Assembly (NCBI GenBank): GCA_947496695.1
Contig: CANMEI010000001.1
Span: 434,001 to 498,000, forward strand
DNA from: an uncultured Cellulophaga sp.
GTDB taxonomy: Bacteria > Bacteroidota > Bacteroidia > Flavobacteriales > Flavobacteriaceae
DNA length: 64,000 nucleotides
Reading direction: 5' to 3'
In this document: piece after piece, positions 16,229-25,469 of the stretch
Layout: each line of letters begins with the position of its first letter
Numbering within the stretch: the stretch's first letter is position 1
Made by a program: the position numbers and the translations under genes
Notes under the pieces: model-generated
Seen by the model: only the letters and a program-made list of their open reading frames with translations
What the model was told of the DNA's origin: nothing
Database searches by the model: none

Positions 16229-17341
16229 CTAATTCTTGTTCTTTTCTTTCTTACGCTCTACCTCTTTTTCAGCATCATCAAAAGTTATATCATCATCAAC
16301 AACTCCTTTAAAAGCTTTAATCCAACCATTCTTTACCGTATTTATAATAGTTGGCCATACTTTTGAGTTCACATTAGTCAAATCACCTTCAATAGGCACT
16401 TTAGTCGCTAGTGTATTATTTCCTTTATTTTTTAAAACAAATTTGAAAAATCCTACAAAACCTTCCCAAAGTTTATCAAAAAATTTATCTTGTTCTTTAC
16501 TAATTAATTTTGAATCTTTCAATAAAGGTTTTACATACCCTTTTAAATAACCATCGGCAATAGCCATTTCACTAAATACATTAAAATTCCCTTCAGCAAA
16601 ATCTATTCCTGCATAATGGTTTGTAAAATCATTAAGAGCAGTTACAGAAGCATTTTCTAATGAAAATGAAATATCTATGTCTGGTATTTGTTTTACCAGA
16701 TTCATCTTACCATCTAATTTGAAAGTTCCGTTACCTATAGAAACAGCTGTTGCATGAAGATCTGAAGGTAAAGTTCTTTCTGTTTGTACAATATTTCTAA
16801 GATTCGTTGCTTGTAGATTCAAATGATCCATATGCAAATCAATAGTTGGGTTTGCTGTAACTTCTACAAAAGCAACTTTACCATCTTTAATTTCAAGATT
16901 ATTTATATCAATTGGCACTAAATCCGTTAAAGCCTTTGTCCAATCTTCAATATCAGGATCTTCTATTGTAGCTTCTCCTTGATCTTCAAACACGTAGATT
17001 ACAGTTGGGCGAGTCATAATAATCTCACTCACAATTCTACCATTTAAAAGTGATTTCCATTCTACAGAAATATCTGTTTTCTCAAAATCTAAAAATGGCA
17101 CTTCGCTACCTGCATTAACCTTATTAAGGTACAAATTATTTATTACATAGGCACCTCTAATTAACGATATGTCAATATCATCAACATGGCCATAATACCC
17201 AGGAATATCTGCTAATACATTATTCACATACTTTTTTACAAAAAAAGGTAACAGTAGTCTAGCTATTATGATTATACCAATTATTACTAAAGGAATTACG
17301 TATCTCTTTTTCTTATATATTTTTCTTTTATTATTCTCCAC
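16229..17341 (-). CDS. Membrane-anchored DUF748/AsmA-like protein, 370 aa
   Basis: A basic N-terminus (KRKIYKKKRY) is followed by one membrane helix (about 14-34) and a long periplasmic beta-rich region with 'IDISLIRGAYVINNLYLNKV', typical of the DUF748/AsmA-like repeating beta-groove fold. Such proteins are linked to outer-membrane lipid transport or assembly; for this one that is inference. The start is a GTG at 17341, inside the last codons of the upstream gene (11-base overlap), and there is no better start downstream. The tail is strongly charged (EKEVERKKEKNKN). Confidence 0.78.
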   Translation of the reverse strand: MENNKRKIYKKKRYVIPLVIIGIIIIARLLLPFFVKKYVNNVLADIPGYYGHVDDIDISLIRGAYVINNLYLNKVNAGSEVPFLDFEKTDISVEWKSLLNGRIVSEIIMTRPTVIYVFEDQGEATIEDPDIEDWTKALTDLVPIDINNLEIKDGKVAFVEVTANPTIDLHMDHLNLQATNLRNIVQTERTLPSDLHATAVSIGNGTFKLDGKMNLVKQIPDIDISFSLENASVTALNDFTNHYAGIDFAEGNFNVFSEMAIADGYLKGYVKPLLKDSKLISKEQDKFFDKLWEGFVGFFKFVLKNKGNNTLATKVPIEGDLTNVNSKVWPTIINTVKNGWIKAFKGVVDDDITFDDAEKEVERKKEKNKN

Positions 17342-17762
17342 TTAAATATTTTTCGTTAGTAATTCCTTTACTGTTAGCTTCTAAGTACTTCTTGAACTCG
17401 GCTCCTGATTTGAGTTGGTAATATTTTTCACCAAATACAAGTATTGGAAATTGAACTAATTTTGGTTTTTTTTCTAAAATTTTCATCCAATGGTGCGGTT
17501 CTAAATCAACCTTATCATCGCCATATTCTTTTTTAAAATCAGGATGATCAACGTCTATTAGCTCTTTAACTTCTATATTTAAATTACTAGCTAACTCTCC
17601 CCACTGTGTGCCACTAACATTTGTTTTAGAAATATCTATACCTAATACCTCTTTATCTGAAGATTGTACATATGCATAGCATTGTTTACCAATACTACTT
17701 TCTGAATTATAATATAGTGTTATTTTTTTATTATCTGTTGAAATTACTCCCATATCCTCCAT
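17331..17762 (-). CDS. ArsC/Spx-like thioredoxin-fold protein without the usual active-site Cys
   Basis: A 143-aa protein resembling arsenate reductase-related proteins of Bacteroidetes. It begins 'ITLYYNSESSIGKQCYAYVQ' where ArsC has 'YHNPxCSxSRxxL', has 'VLGIDISKT' for strand two, and 'LVQFPILVFGEKYYQLKSGAE' corresponding to 'RPIVxxxxKxxVGxP'. The catalytic Cys position is Ser/Glu here, and the only nearby Cys is in GKQC. Arsenate reduction is therefore unlikely; a redox-independent or regulatory role is an inference. It overlaps the AsmA-like gene, suggesting coupled translation. Confidence 0.7.
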   Translation of the reverse strand: MEDMGVISTDNKKITLYYNSESSIGKQCYAYVQSSDKEVLGIDISKTNVSGTQWGELASNLNIEVKELIDVDHPDFKKEYGDDKVDLEPHHWMKILEKKPKLVQFPILVFGEKYYQLKSGAEFKKYLEANSKGITNEKYLSGE

Positions 17763-17841
17763 TGCTTAAGTTTTTCATAAAGGTAATTTAGGATGCGTGA
17801 ATGTACTGGCTTATACGGTTTTATTATTAATCCTATTGGTT

Positions 17842-19383
17842 TTACTCTTTTTTACCATTACCAACAATTGTTGAAACAATACCGTCTTTTAAATTGATCC
17901 ATAAGTAATTAAAAAATGATTTTGTATGGTCTCGTTCTACTTCTATTTGACCATACCTGTAGCCATCTTCATCTGCATTAGACCCATCATTAGTAAAAAT
18001 ATTACCTATTAAAGTTAAAATTTTATTGACTCCTAATCTATTTTCTTTAAGAACAAAAAACTTAAAATCATTATACTTCATTTTTATATCTCCGTTAGAC
18101 GCATAATCATTGCCTCCAATTGTAAAATACAGTTCATTAATAACCCCAGAAGCTTTTGCTTGCAAATTTGATTTTAAAAATGAGTTAATGTATTTAGTAT
18201 CAAAATCTTTAATAACACCCGTTGCATTAAACATTTTTTGATCATTTTTAATATAAAATTTCCATTCTACCTGTATAGGTGCTACTCCCATTAATTTTGC
18301 TTTATTACTAAAGGTTATTGCTCTAGTATTTTTACCAAAATTATTTTTTATTATAGAATTTACATTTGTAAAAACAATTTCTCCAGGGTTGGTACCCTGT
18401 TCTATAAGTTCTGAATATTTTATTGTTCCGTCATTAATTCTAATAACAGGAACTCTTACTATTATTGGCAGTTTTTTAAAAATAGAACTAAACATAGGTT
18501 TTATAGTTACATCATCTGGCAACAGTTTATTTCTATATATTTCTAAATTTAGATGATCCAATTCTCCTGAAGTCATCTCTAAACAAAGTCTTTTATCTGC
18601 TGTTTTAAAAGCTAAGTTATTTAACGTTATTTTAGGTATTTTTAAATTTATATAATCACGTTCTTTTTGCAATTTACTTTGCAGTTCAATTTTATTGTAT
18701 TTAGATTTTAAACTAAAATTTTTAATTATAGTATTTTCTTTATGATTAAAACTATCTATTTCAATTCTTTCAAAATCATTTAAACTTGCTATTATTTTTC
18801 CAGTTGACCCAGTAAATGATGTAAACAAAAAAGGAATTTTTTCTTGTATTGATGTCTTATTAATTGTTACATCTGAAAATTGAAAAGCAACATCTTTTGC
18901 TAAAAATTGCAGACTATCATTTACCGCATTTAAAATTATTACACTTGAGTTTTTTAAGGCTATATTATCTATTCTAATTTTGCTTTTAAATTTCTTTTTT
19001 TTTGTATTTGAGGTATCTGTTTTTTTAGACCTATGGTAAATAGTATGTAAACTATCAACAACTACATTTTCTATTTCTATAGTTCCCGAACTAATTATTT
19101 TAAAATAATTTAAACCACTAACCACAATTTTTGATACTTTAATTTCTGATTTTGATTCTCCTGATATAAAAGAATCAAGTTGAACACCTGATAATTCTAT
19201 ATAATTACCAATTAAACTTAAATCTAAATCGCTATACTCTACTTTAGCCGATAATTTATTACTTACTAATTCCTCAATCTTACTTTTCACATAAAAATGT
19301 GTAATAGCATAGCCTAATACTCCTAATCCTATAATTAAGAATAATACAAATGGTAATTTATTATGGTGAAAATTGATTTTCAA
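17842..19383 (-). CDS. AsmA/DUF748-like membrane-anchored protein, about 513 aa
   Basis: After a short basic N-terminus comes a membrane helix ('LPFVLFLIIGLGVLGYAITH'), then 480 residues of beta-rich periplasmic sequence: 'DLSLIGNYIELSGVQLDSFI', 'RIDNIALKNSSVIIL', and near the end 'INELYFTIGGNDYASNGDIK' with 'MKYNDFKF'. This is the AsmA-like repeating pattern and the protein may be a paralogue in function of the 370-aa protein nearby. No ATG precedes the helix in frame. I favour the TTG at 19383; a GTG at 19476 would add 31 hydrophobic residues. Confidence 0.7.
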   Translation of the reverse strand: MKINFHHNKLPFVLFLIIGLGVLGYAITHFYVKSKIEELVSNKLSAKVEYSDLDLSLIGNYIELSGVQLDSFISGESKSEIKVSKIVVSGLNYFKIISSGTIEIENVVVDSLHTIYHRSKKTDTSNTKKKKFKSKIRIDNIALKNSSVIILNAVNDSLQFLAKDVAFQFSDVTINKTSIQEKIPFLFTSFTGSTGKIIASLNDFERIEIDSFNHKENTIIKNFSLKSKYNKIELQSKLQKERDYINLKIPKITLNNLAFKTADKRLCLEMTSGELDHLNLEIYRNKLLPDDVTIKPMFSSIFKKLPIIVRVPVIRINDGTIKYSELIEQGTNPGEIVFTNVNSIIKNNFGKNTRAITFSNKAKLMGVAPIQVEWKFYIKNDQKMFNATGVIKDFDTKYINSFLKSNLQAKASGVINELYFTIGGNDYASNGDIKMKYNDFKFFVLKENRLGVNKILTLIGNIFTNDGSNADEDGYRYGQIEVERDHTKSFFNYLWINLKDGIVSTIVGNGKKE

Positions 19384-19528
19384 AATGAATAGTTTTTTAA
19401 AATCATAAATTTCATGATTATATAAAGTGTAGATAACTCCTATCAAATTTATAATTAACCTTAACAAAACAAACACCAGTAAATAACACCATAAATTAGT
19501 ACTTTAACACTTGCTTATACCAAACAAA

Positions 19529-20950
19529 ATGAACACACTACTTTTAATTATTTACCTTATTGTCACTATTTGGGCGTTTGGTAGTATCGTATTACATGGC
19601 TCAAGACCTACAAAATCGTTAAGCTGGTTATTAACAATCCTCGCTATACCATTTGGTGGTCCACTTTTATATTATCTATTTGGTGTAAACAGAAGAAAAT
19701 TTAGATTTTTTAGACTCCGACAATCAGAAAAAAGAAAGTTATATGATGAAAATTATAAAAGTATAACTACTAATGAAGAAGATTTTAAAATAAATACTAA
19801 TGAACATTCTAAACTTGCCCGATTAATAAAGAACACAACTTACTTTTCACCTTATGCCGGAAACAATGTTACTATTTTAGATAATGGTCTTGAAACATTT
19901 GACGCTATTTTTGAAGCTGTAGAAAATGCTAAAAAATTTATACATTTACAATACTATATATTTGAAAAAGGCGAGCTTTTTGATCGTTTTTATGAAATTT
20001 TTGAAAGGAAAATAAAAGAAGGAGTTGAGGTACGTTTAATTTATGATTCCGTAGGTAGTTTTGCTTTTAGAGGTAAAATTATAAAACGTTTTAAAACTAT
20101 TGGAGTAAAAGCATACCCAATGATGCCTTTGCGTTTTGGTAGTTTGCTTTTTACTCTTAACTATAGAAATCATAGAAAAATAGCCGTAATTGATGGAACT
20201 ACAGGTTTTATCGGTGGTGTAAATGTAACAGACAAATACATAAAGAAACAAACACATTTAGGGGTTTGGAAAGATATACACTTAAAAATTGAAGGGCCTG
20301 CTGTTGACAGTATACATCGTATTTTTATAAAAGATTATCATTTTGCTAGCAACGAAGATTTATTGATTACTGAAAAGTACTTACCTAAAAATGAAACTAA
20401 AGGTGATACTACCGTACAAATTGTAACAAGTGGTCCAGATTCAAAACAACCTGCTGTTATGCAACAATATGTTGCCATGATTAATAGTGCCAAAAAATCT
20501 ATCTCTATAGCTAACCCATATTTTATACCTGGCACTACTGTTTTACAAGCCATAAAAATTGCAGCGTTAAGCGGAGTTAAAATAAACATTCTTATACCAA
20601 AAATATCTGATTCACTCATGGCAAAATATAGTATGTTCTCACGGTTTGAAGAGCTTTTAGCTATAGGTGTAAATATTATTATGCGAAAAGATTTTTCACA
20701 TAGTAAACTTATAATTGTAGATAATGAAATTGCATCAATTGGCTCTGGTAATTTTGATTACAGAAGTTTTGAGCACAATTTTGAAGCGAACGCAGTTATT
20801 TATGATGAAAATGTCATAAAAACAATCTGTAAAGAATTTAATGATTTTATAAATAACAATGAAAGATTAGATTACGAAAGATTTAAAAATAGATCTATCA
20901 TTCAGAAATTTATAGAAGGGCTTGCAAAATTTTTCAGTCCACTTCTTTGA
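19529..20950 (+). CDS. cls: Cardiolipin synthase (phospholipase D family)
   Basis: A 473-aa protein from the ATG at 19529; the upstream TTG at 19511 is less likely. Two membrane helices (about 3-21 and 32-52) precede two phospholipase D domains. The HKD motifs are H215-K217-D222 (NHRKIAVIDG) and H391-K393-D398 (HSKLIIVD), each followed by the expected 'GFIGGVN' and 'GSGNFDYRSF'. It joins phosphatidylglycerol molecules to cardiolipin at the inner membrane. Only the family is certain; some members transfer other phosphatidyl groups. The divergent AsmA-like gene may share envelope-lipid roles. Confidence 0.95.
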   Translation: MNTLLLIIYLIVTIWAFGSIVLHGSRPTKSLSWLLTILAIPFGGPLLYYLFGVNRRKFRFFRLRQSEKRKLYDENYKSITTNEEDFKINTNEHSKLARLIKNTTYFSPYAGNNVTILDNGLETFDAIFEAVENAKKFIHLQYYIFEKGELFDRFYEIFERKIKEGVEVRLIYDSVGSFAFRGKIIKRFKTIGVKAYPMMPLRFGSLLFTLNYRNHRKIAVIDGTTGFIGGVNVTDKYIKKQTHLGVWKDIHLKIEGPAVDSIHRIFIKDYHFASNEDLLITEKYLPKNETKGDTTVQIVTSGPDSKQPAVMQQYVAMINSAKKSISIANPYFIPGTTVLQAIKIAALSGVKINILIPKISDSLMAKYSMFSRFEELLAIGVNIIMRKDFSHSKLIIVDNEIASIGSGNFDYRSFEHNFEANAVIYDENVIKTICKEFNDFINNNERLDYERFKNRSIIQKFIEGLAKFFSPLL

Positions 20951-21017
20951 TTCTAACTTTTCGTTGAAAGGGTTAATTATTAATGTATTTAAAGTAATCA
21001 CTTTAGTCCTATTACTA

Positions 21018-21025
21018 TATTTTTG
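21018..21025 (+). promoter_or_regulatory. Candidate -7 box for the small outer-membrane protein gene
   Basis: TATTTTTG is an exact TAnnTTTG match, 28 bases before the ATG at 21054. The -33 region is not conserved. Confidence 0.45.
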
Positions 21026-21053
21026 CTTTAAATAATTAAAACTCAAATTAAAC

Positions 21054-21524
21054 ATGAAGAAGATTATAGGAGTAATTGCAATTGTTATTGCAACTACAAT
21101 GAGCATGCAAGCGCAATCAATTTCAGAAAATGCACTAGGTTTACGTTTAGGAGATAATGATGGTTTTGGAGGTGAAATTTCTTACCAACGTTATTTGAAA
21201 GAAAATAACAGATTAGAATTTGATTTAGGTTGGAGAAACTCAAATGATGTTGATGCTTTTAAATTAGTTGGTTTATACCAGTGGGTAATGCCTATTGATG
21301 GCGGTTTTAACTGGTTTGTAGGTGCTGGTGGTGGTATTGGTTCTTATGATGCAGGTGATGACAATGGAACATTTGCACTTGTTGCAGGTGATATCGGTAT
21401 TGAATACAATTTTGAAATACCATTGATTTTATCACTAGATGCAAGACCTGAATTAGGATTTAATGATAGCTATTCTAATGATCTAGATTTTGATATAGCT
21501 TTAGGTATAAGATACCAATTTTAA
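21054..21524 (+). CDS. Small outer-membrane beta-barrel-like protein, 156 aa
   Basis: A signal peptide (MKKIIGVIAIVIATTMSMQA, cleavage near AQS) is followed by amphipathic strands rich in Gly and aromatic residues: 'LEFDLGWRNS', 'FNWFVGAGGGIGSYD', 'GDIGIEYNFEIPLILSLDAR'. The protein ends in 'IALGIRYQF', the C-terminal aromatic signal for outer-membrane insertion. This is typical of flavobacterial small porin-like/OmpW-like barrels. No ligand can be proposed. It is 7 bases upstream of the HELGH protein gene, so the two are probably co-transcribed. Confidence 0.85.
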   Translation: MKKIIGVIAIVIATTMSMQAQSISENALGLRLGDNDGFGGEISYQRYLKENNRLEFDLGWRNSNDVDAFKLVGLYQWVMPIDGGFNWFVGAGGGIGSYDAGDDNGTFALVAGDIGIEYNFEIPLILSLDARPELGFNDSYSNDLDFDIALGIRYQF

Positions 21525-21531
21525 TGCAATC

Positions 21532-22182
21532 ATGAAAAAGAAATTTACATACAAAAAGTGGCTAAAAGCCACTTTTTGTATTTTAGGAACATTTATAATT
21601 TTCACAAGTATGAAAGAAGAAAAAGCAACACATATTATACCCGATTCAATTAAGGAAGAAGCTTTAGTAGCACTCTCTTATTATCCAGAATTAAAAAATA
21701 CCGGTATAGAATTTAAGTTTAAAAAGAACATTAAGAAATCTATAATGCAAGCACAACCTTCATTTTTAAGCTTGTTTAGATCAAAAGAAAATAGAAGTTA
21801 TAAAATATTAATTAGCGAAAATTTTGAAATTGAAGGCGAAAAATTCGATACGAAAGACATACCAAAAAATGTGATGATTGGTTGGTTAGGCCATGAACTT
21901 GGTCATGTGATGGACTATAGAGATCGCAACAGTTTTAACCTCATCTGGTTTGGTATTAAATACCTTGTATCAGACGATTCAATTAGAATAGCAGAAAGAG
22001 CCGCCGATTCTCATGCTATTAGCAAAAATATGGACGACTATATTCTGGCAACTAAAGACTTTATATTAAACAATACTAGTTTATCAGAAGTATACAAAGC
22101 TAGAATTAAAAAATACTATCTTTCTCCTGAAGAAATAATGATTATTGTAGCTGATAGAGATAAAGCTTTACAGACTGATTAA
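21532..22182 (+). CDS. Membrane-anchored putative zinc metalloprotease (HELGH)
   Basis: A 216-aa protein with an N-terminal membrane or signal helix (about 10-25). The zinc-binding motif HELGH is at residues 121-125 within 'GWLGHELGHVMDY'. A third ligand could be E155 in 'RIAERAADSHAI', 30 residues on, or D159/H161. The gluzincin-like layout is clear, but I do not recognise a named peptidase family. It follows the small outer-membrane protein in an apparent operon. Its last 4 bases overlap the end of the converging GH3-like gene. Confidence 0.72.
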   Translation: MKKKFTYKKWLKATFCILGTFIIFTSMKEEKATHIIPDSIKEEALVALSYYPELKNTGIEFKFKKNIKKSIMQAQPSFLSLFRSKENRSYKILISENFEIEGEKFDTKDIPKNVMIGWLGHELGHVMDYRDRNSFNLIWFGIKYLVSDDSIRIAERAADSHAISKNMDDYILATKDFILNNTSLSEVYKARIKKYYLSPEEIMIIVADRDKALQTD

Positions 22183-23705
22183 CTTTTTTGGTTTAATGCA
22201 AAAGCTTCCCATTCTTTAAATTTATCTTCTCCCATAACACGTTCCATTTTTACCTGTCCGCCTTTCTTTTTATTTGCTCCACTCCACTCGTGAAAAACCT
22301 CTGGTGAGACAATTGTGACTTTTACACCTTTTAAAGCTTTAGATCGTGCAACTTTATAATTCTTATTCGCTTCTTTTAAGTGATTATCCAATTCTAAAAC
22401 AACTTTTTCAATATCTAAAACAGCTTCAGAACCAATATACCAACTGTGATAAAAATTATCATCAAATCGTTTTGCACATAAGGTATATTCTGAAATTTTT
22501 ACATCAAAAACTTCTTCTAAATGATTAACAGCATCATCTAATTTATTGACTGATAATTGTGAACCGACAGTATTTAAAAAGAATTTAGTTCTACCTGTAA
22601 TTTTAATTTCTGCACGTTCAATGTCAGTAAACTCAATAGTATCGCCAATAAGATAGCGCCAAGCACCCGAAACGGTACTAATTATTAAGGCATAATCTTG
22701 ATTTTTTTCAACTTCTGAAAGTGTTAACGAAGGTGCATTATCTGTCAACGAACCATCTTGGTTTATATATTCTGGCTTAAATGGCACAAATTCAAAATAA
22801 ATACCACTATTAGTTGCTAATTGCATCGCATCAGTCTCAGGCCTTGATTGAAAAGCAATAAAACCTTCAGATGCTAAATAGGTATCAATTACCGTAATCG
22901 GATGTGCTAATAAAGCGTTGAAACTCTTTTCGTAAGGGCCAAAAGCAACACCACCTGATGTATATACTTGTAAATTTGGCCATATTTCATGAATATTATT
23001 CAAATTATGGTCTTTAATAACTTTTTCAAGCATTAATTCTATCCAAGAAGGTATACCACTTAAGGCTCCAATATCCCAATTTTTAGCATTGTCAGATATT
23101 TTTTGCACACGTTCATCCCAATCTTCAATTTGAGCAATTTCTTCTCCTGGTTTGTAATAATCACGAAACCAAAATGGGATATTACTAGCACTAATACCAC
23201 TAATTTCACCTTCTAAATGTTCATTTTTTTCTTGTAAATCTGTTGAACTACCCAACATTAAAATTCCTTTTTCAAAAAACTCTGCAGGTAAATCAAAATT
23301 ACTAAGTGCGGCAACTTGATCTATTCCTGTACTTTTTATTGCGGCTATCATATCATCAGTAACCGGAATTCTTTTACTTGTTTTACCTGTTGTACCAGAG
23401 CTTAATGCATAATAATCAGGATTACCAGGCCACGTAACATTCTCTTCGCCATTATGCAATTTACTCCACCATTCATCATTCAATTTATTATAATCAAAAT
23501 ACGGAATAGAGCTTGAAAATTTTTGTAACGGGTTAGCATCTTCTAAAATCTCTGTAAAATTATAATGCTTACCAAAGGCTGTATCTTTTGCCTTTTCAAG
23601 CAACATAGTTAATACTTCTTTTTGATCTTCAATTGGGTTTGCATCTGGTGTTAACTTATCTTTTAAGTCTATCACTCCTTTTATTATTGATCCTAGAATT
23701 GCCAT
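22179..23705 (-). CDS. GH3 (auxin-responsive promoter) family protein
   Basis: A 508-aa ANL-superfamily adenylating enzyme. The phosphate-binding loop SSGTTGKTSKRIP is at residues 102-114, and later motifs include 'VYTSGGVAFGPYEKSF', 'YLASEGFIAFQ' (the A5-like Y-x-x-x-E) and 'YRYLIGDTIEF'-type 'WRYLIGDTIEFTD' (A7/A8). GH3 enzymes attach amino acids to carboxylic acids through an acyl-adenylate. In Bacteroidetes the physiological acid is not known to me. It is a single gene, convergent with the HELGH gene. Confidence 0.92.
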   Translation of the reverse strand: MAILGSIIKGVIDLKDKLTPDANPIEDQKEVLTMLLEKAKDTAFGKHYNFTEILEDANPLQKFSSSIPYFDYNKLNDEWWSKLHNGEENVTWPGNPDYYALSSGTTGKTSKRIPVTDDMIAAIKSTGIDQVAALSNFDLPAEFFEKGILMLGSSTDLQEKNEHLEGEISGISASNIPFWFRDYYKPGEEIAQIEDWDERVQKISDNAKNWDIGALSGIPSWIELMLEKVIKDHNLNNIHEIWPNLQVYTSGGVAFGPYEKSFNALLAHPITVIDTYLASEGFIAFQSRPETDAMQLATNSGIYFEFVPFKPEYINQDGSLTDNAPSLTLSEVEKNQDYALIISTVSGAWRYLIGDTIEFTDIERAEIKITGRTKFFLNTVGSQLSVNKLDDAVNHLEEVFDVKISEYTLCAKRFDDNFYHSWYIGSEAVLDIEKVVLELDNHLKEANKNYKVARSKALKGVKVTIVSPEVFHEWSGANKKKGGQVKMERVMGEDKFKEWEAFALNQKS

Positions 23706-23800
23706 TTTAATTATTTTTTAGATTTATTGACTATTAAAAAAATCGGCAAGAATGATATTTTTCCGACCGATTAAAAATTGAATTTTATGTTATTTAAGCG

Positions 23801-24364
23801 TTACGCATTTACAACTTGATTTTCATGCTTTCCTTCTCTAATTTCCTCAATAATTTTATCAATAAAAGCAGGTAAGTCTTCTGGGTTTCTACTAGTTACT
23901 AAACCATTATCTACAACCACTTCTTTATCTACCCATGTGGCACCAGCATTTAACACATCACTTTTGATACTCTTATATGAAGTTACTTCTCTGTTTTCTA
24001 TAACATCGGCACTAATTAACAACCATGGTGCGTGGCATATGGCTGCAACTGGTTTTCCTTTTTTAAAGAATGATCTAATAAATTCTAAAGCATTTTCATC
24101 AGTTCTTAACAAATCAGGATTAATAACACCACCTGGTAACACTAAAGCATTATATTCTGATTGGTTAGTATTATTTACCAGCTTATCAACTTCAATTGAT
24201 TTTCCCCAATCCGTTTTATCCCAGCTTTTAATCTCTCCAGATTTTATAGAAACAATATCAACTTGAGCCCCTTCATTTTTTAATGCTTCGTAAGGTTCAA
24301 ATAATTCTGATTTTTCAAAACCATCAGTAGCTAAAAAAGCTACTTTTTTGTTTTCTAATTTCAT
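23801..24364 (-). CDS. PfpI/DJ-1 family protein (YhbO-like type 1 amidotransferase fold)
   Basis: A 187-aa protein. The nucleophile elbow 'AAICHAPWLL' places C110 followed by H111, and 'DGFEKSELFEPYEAL' contributes the conserved Glu. 'VLPGGVINPDLLRTD' and 'SRNPEDLPAF' are further PfpI/YhbO signatures. Members are described as general stress proteins, proteases or deglycases; the activity is debated. A short palindrome lies about 30 bases upstream of the start and could be an operator. Confidence 0.92.
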   Translation of the reverse strand: MKLENKKVAFLATDGFEKSELFEPYEALKNEGAQVDIVSIKSGEIKSWDKTDWGKSIEVDKLVNNTNQSEYNALVLPGGVINPDLLRTDENALEFIRSFFKKGKPVAAICHAPWLLISADVIENREVTSYKSIKSDVLNAGATWVDKEVVVDNGLVTSRNPEDLPAFIDKIIEEIREGKHENQVVNA

Positions 24365-24394
24365 AATTGTTTTTTTAATTAATAATTGGTATTC

Positions 24395-24412
24395 AATACA
24401 CTACAGTGTATT
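24395..24412 (-). promoter_or_regulatory. Palindrome upstream of the PfpI gene
   Basis: AATACACT (24395-24402) and AGTGTATT (24405-24412) are exact inverted arms with a 2-base centre, located 31-48 bases before the start codon. The size and compact symmetry suit a dimeric HTH regulator. The regulator is unknown. Confidence 0.4.
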
Positions 24413-24500
24413 TGATATAAAATTACTAGCAATTAACCAATATGATTTGCTCAAACAAAAGTTTAATGGACGGTAATGAGTTTTGTAGCGTATTAAAAAC

Positions 24501-24532
24501 AAAAAAAGCCTTCAACTTTCGTTAAAGACTTT
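24501..24532 (-). terminator. Terminator copy A of a four-member family
   Basis: On the minus strand AAAGTCTTTAAC pairs through G-U wobbles with GTTGAAGGCTTT around a GAAA tetraloop, then runs into T residues. It lies 56 bases after the 102-aa gene. Similar copies are at 25382, 27434 and 38238. Confidence 0.8.
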
Positions 24533-24588
24533 CTCTTGCTATACATCTTGGCATTGTGCCCTAATAACCTAAGAAGATAACATTACCT

Positions 24589-24897
24589 TTAAATATATTG
24601 AATGTTTTCAATATTTATTTTTCTAAAAAATATATTGAAAACTAATAGTAACAATACTATAACTGAAAGAATTAATAATGAAAATACAAGTGATAACTCT
24701 TCTTTTTTTGCCTGTAACAAAAATTGTTTTTCGTTTAAAAGTAAATGAATTGCATAGTTACTTTTTAAAGCATATAAAGAAGATGTTATTTGTGGTTCAA
24801 ATATTTCCTTTTTTTCAATACTAGGCCCATTTAAACTATGCACTTCGCTTATAAAAGTGCTCAATAGCACAACAAGAACCAGAATAATTTTTTTCAT
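24589..24897 (-). CDS. Truncated paralogue of the 211-aa secreted protein, 102 aa
   Basis: It has a signal peptide (MKKIILVLVVLLSTFISEVHS), about 35 intervening residues, and a C-terminal membrane helix. The C-terminal 50 residues match those of the protein at 25470-26105: 'NYAIHLLLNEKQFLLQAKKE' against 'NYTVNLLLKNKNFLLQEKEA', then 'ELSLVFS' against 'ELSNTFS' and a membrane helix. 'ITSSL' near residue 37 also matches the start of the other protein. The central domain of about 110 residues is missing. It is best read as a duplicate with an internal deletion, possibly still translated; the function is unknown. Confidence 0.7.
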   Translation of the reverse strand: MKKIILVLVVLLSTFISEVHSLNGPSIEKKEIFEPQITSSLYALKSNYAIHLLLNEKQFLLQAKKEELSLVFSLLILSVIVLLLLVFNIFFRKINIENIQYI

Positions 24898-25381
24898 AAT
24901 ATGACCTAATCAATTTAATTCCAATGACTATTTTTTTACAATCAATAGAACATCTTAATTTTTAAGTTCAATTATCATAAGTTTAATCTATTTTCTCTCT
25001 AAATAATAAGAGAAACCAATTAACAGGTTTGGTGGTTTTTGGTATTAAACATTAAGTTTAACACTCGAAAGGTGAGAAATATTTTATATATAAAATTACA
25101 CAATCAGTAGAAGAGGCTTGATACTCAATAATTAAGAAGGTATTTTCAGTTTCTATTTTAGAAAAATCAAATTTATTAAGAATTTTAAATGTTGAATTTA
25201 ATTTTTTAACAACTCTATAAGTCTCTATTAATTTTCAAAATTCTTTAGAATTTATACAGCTCTTTTAATAATTAAACAAAAAAAGGAGGTTACGCAGCAT
25301 TTAGAGAACTAAGTCTAAATTCATATTTCAAACAATCATTGAAAGTAGCACCTCAACTATTCGAAAAATAAGGTGTAAAAT
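24898..25381. other. 484-base stretch with no recognisable gene
   Basis: No ORF of useful length, RNA gene or clear promoter is seen in this AT-rich stretch between the truncated paralogue and the full-length gene. It would be the upstream region of the truncated copy and the downstream flank of the other. The only structure noted is a weak CACCT/AGGTG hairpin near 25348-25376. Confidence 0.5.
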
Positions 25382-25412
25382 AAAAAAGCCCTCAACTTTC
25401 GTTGAAGGCTTT
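25382..25412 (-). terminator. Terminator copy B of the four-member family
   Basis: The minus strand forms AAAGCCTTCAAC - GAAA - GTTGAGGGCTTT with one U-G wobble and then a T run. It lies 57 bases after the 211-aa gene, the same distance as copy A from its gene. Confidence 0.85.
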
Positions 25413-25469
25413 GTATGGTTATATTTCCTAATCTTTTGCCTTTTAAAATTAAGAAAAACAACTTTTTAC

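Noticed and set aside
17331..17762. Functional arsenate reductase
   Set aside because: The catalytic Cys position is not Cys, and there are no other arsenic genes around.
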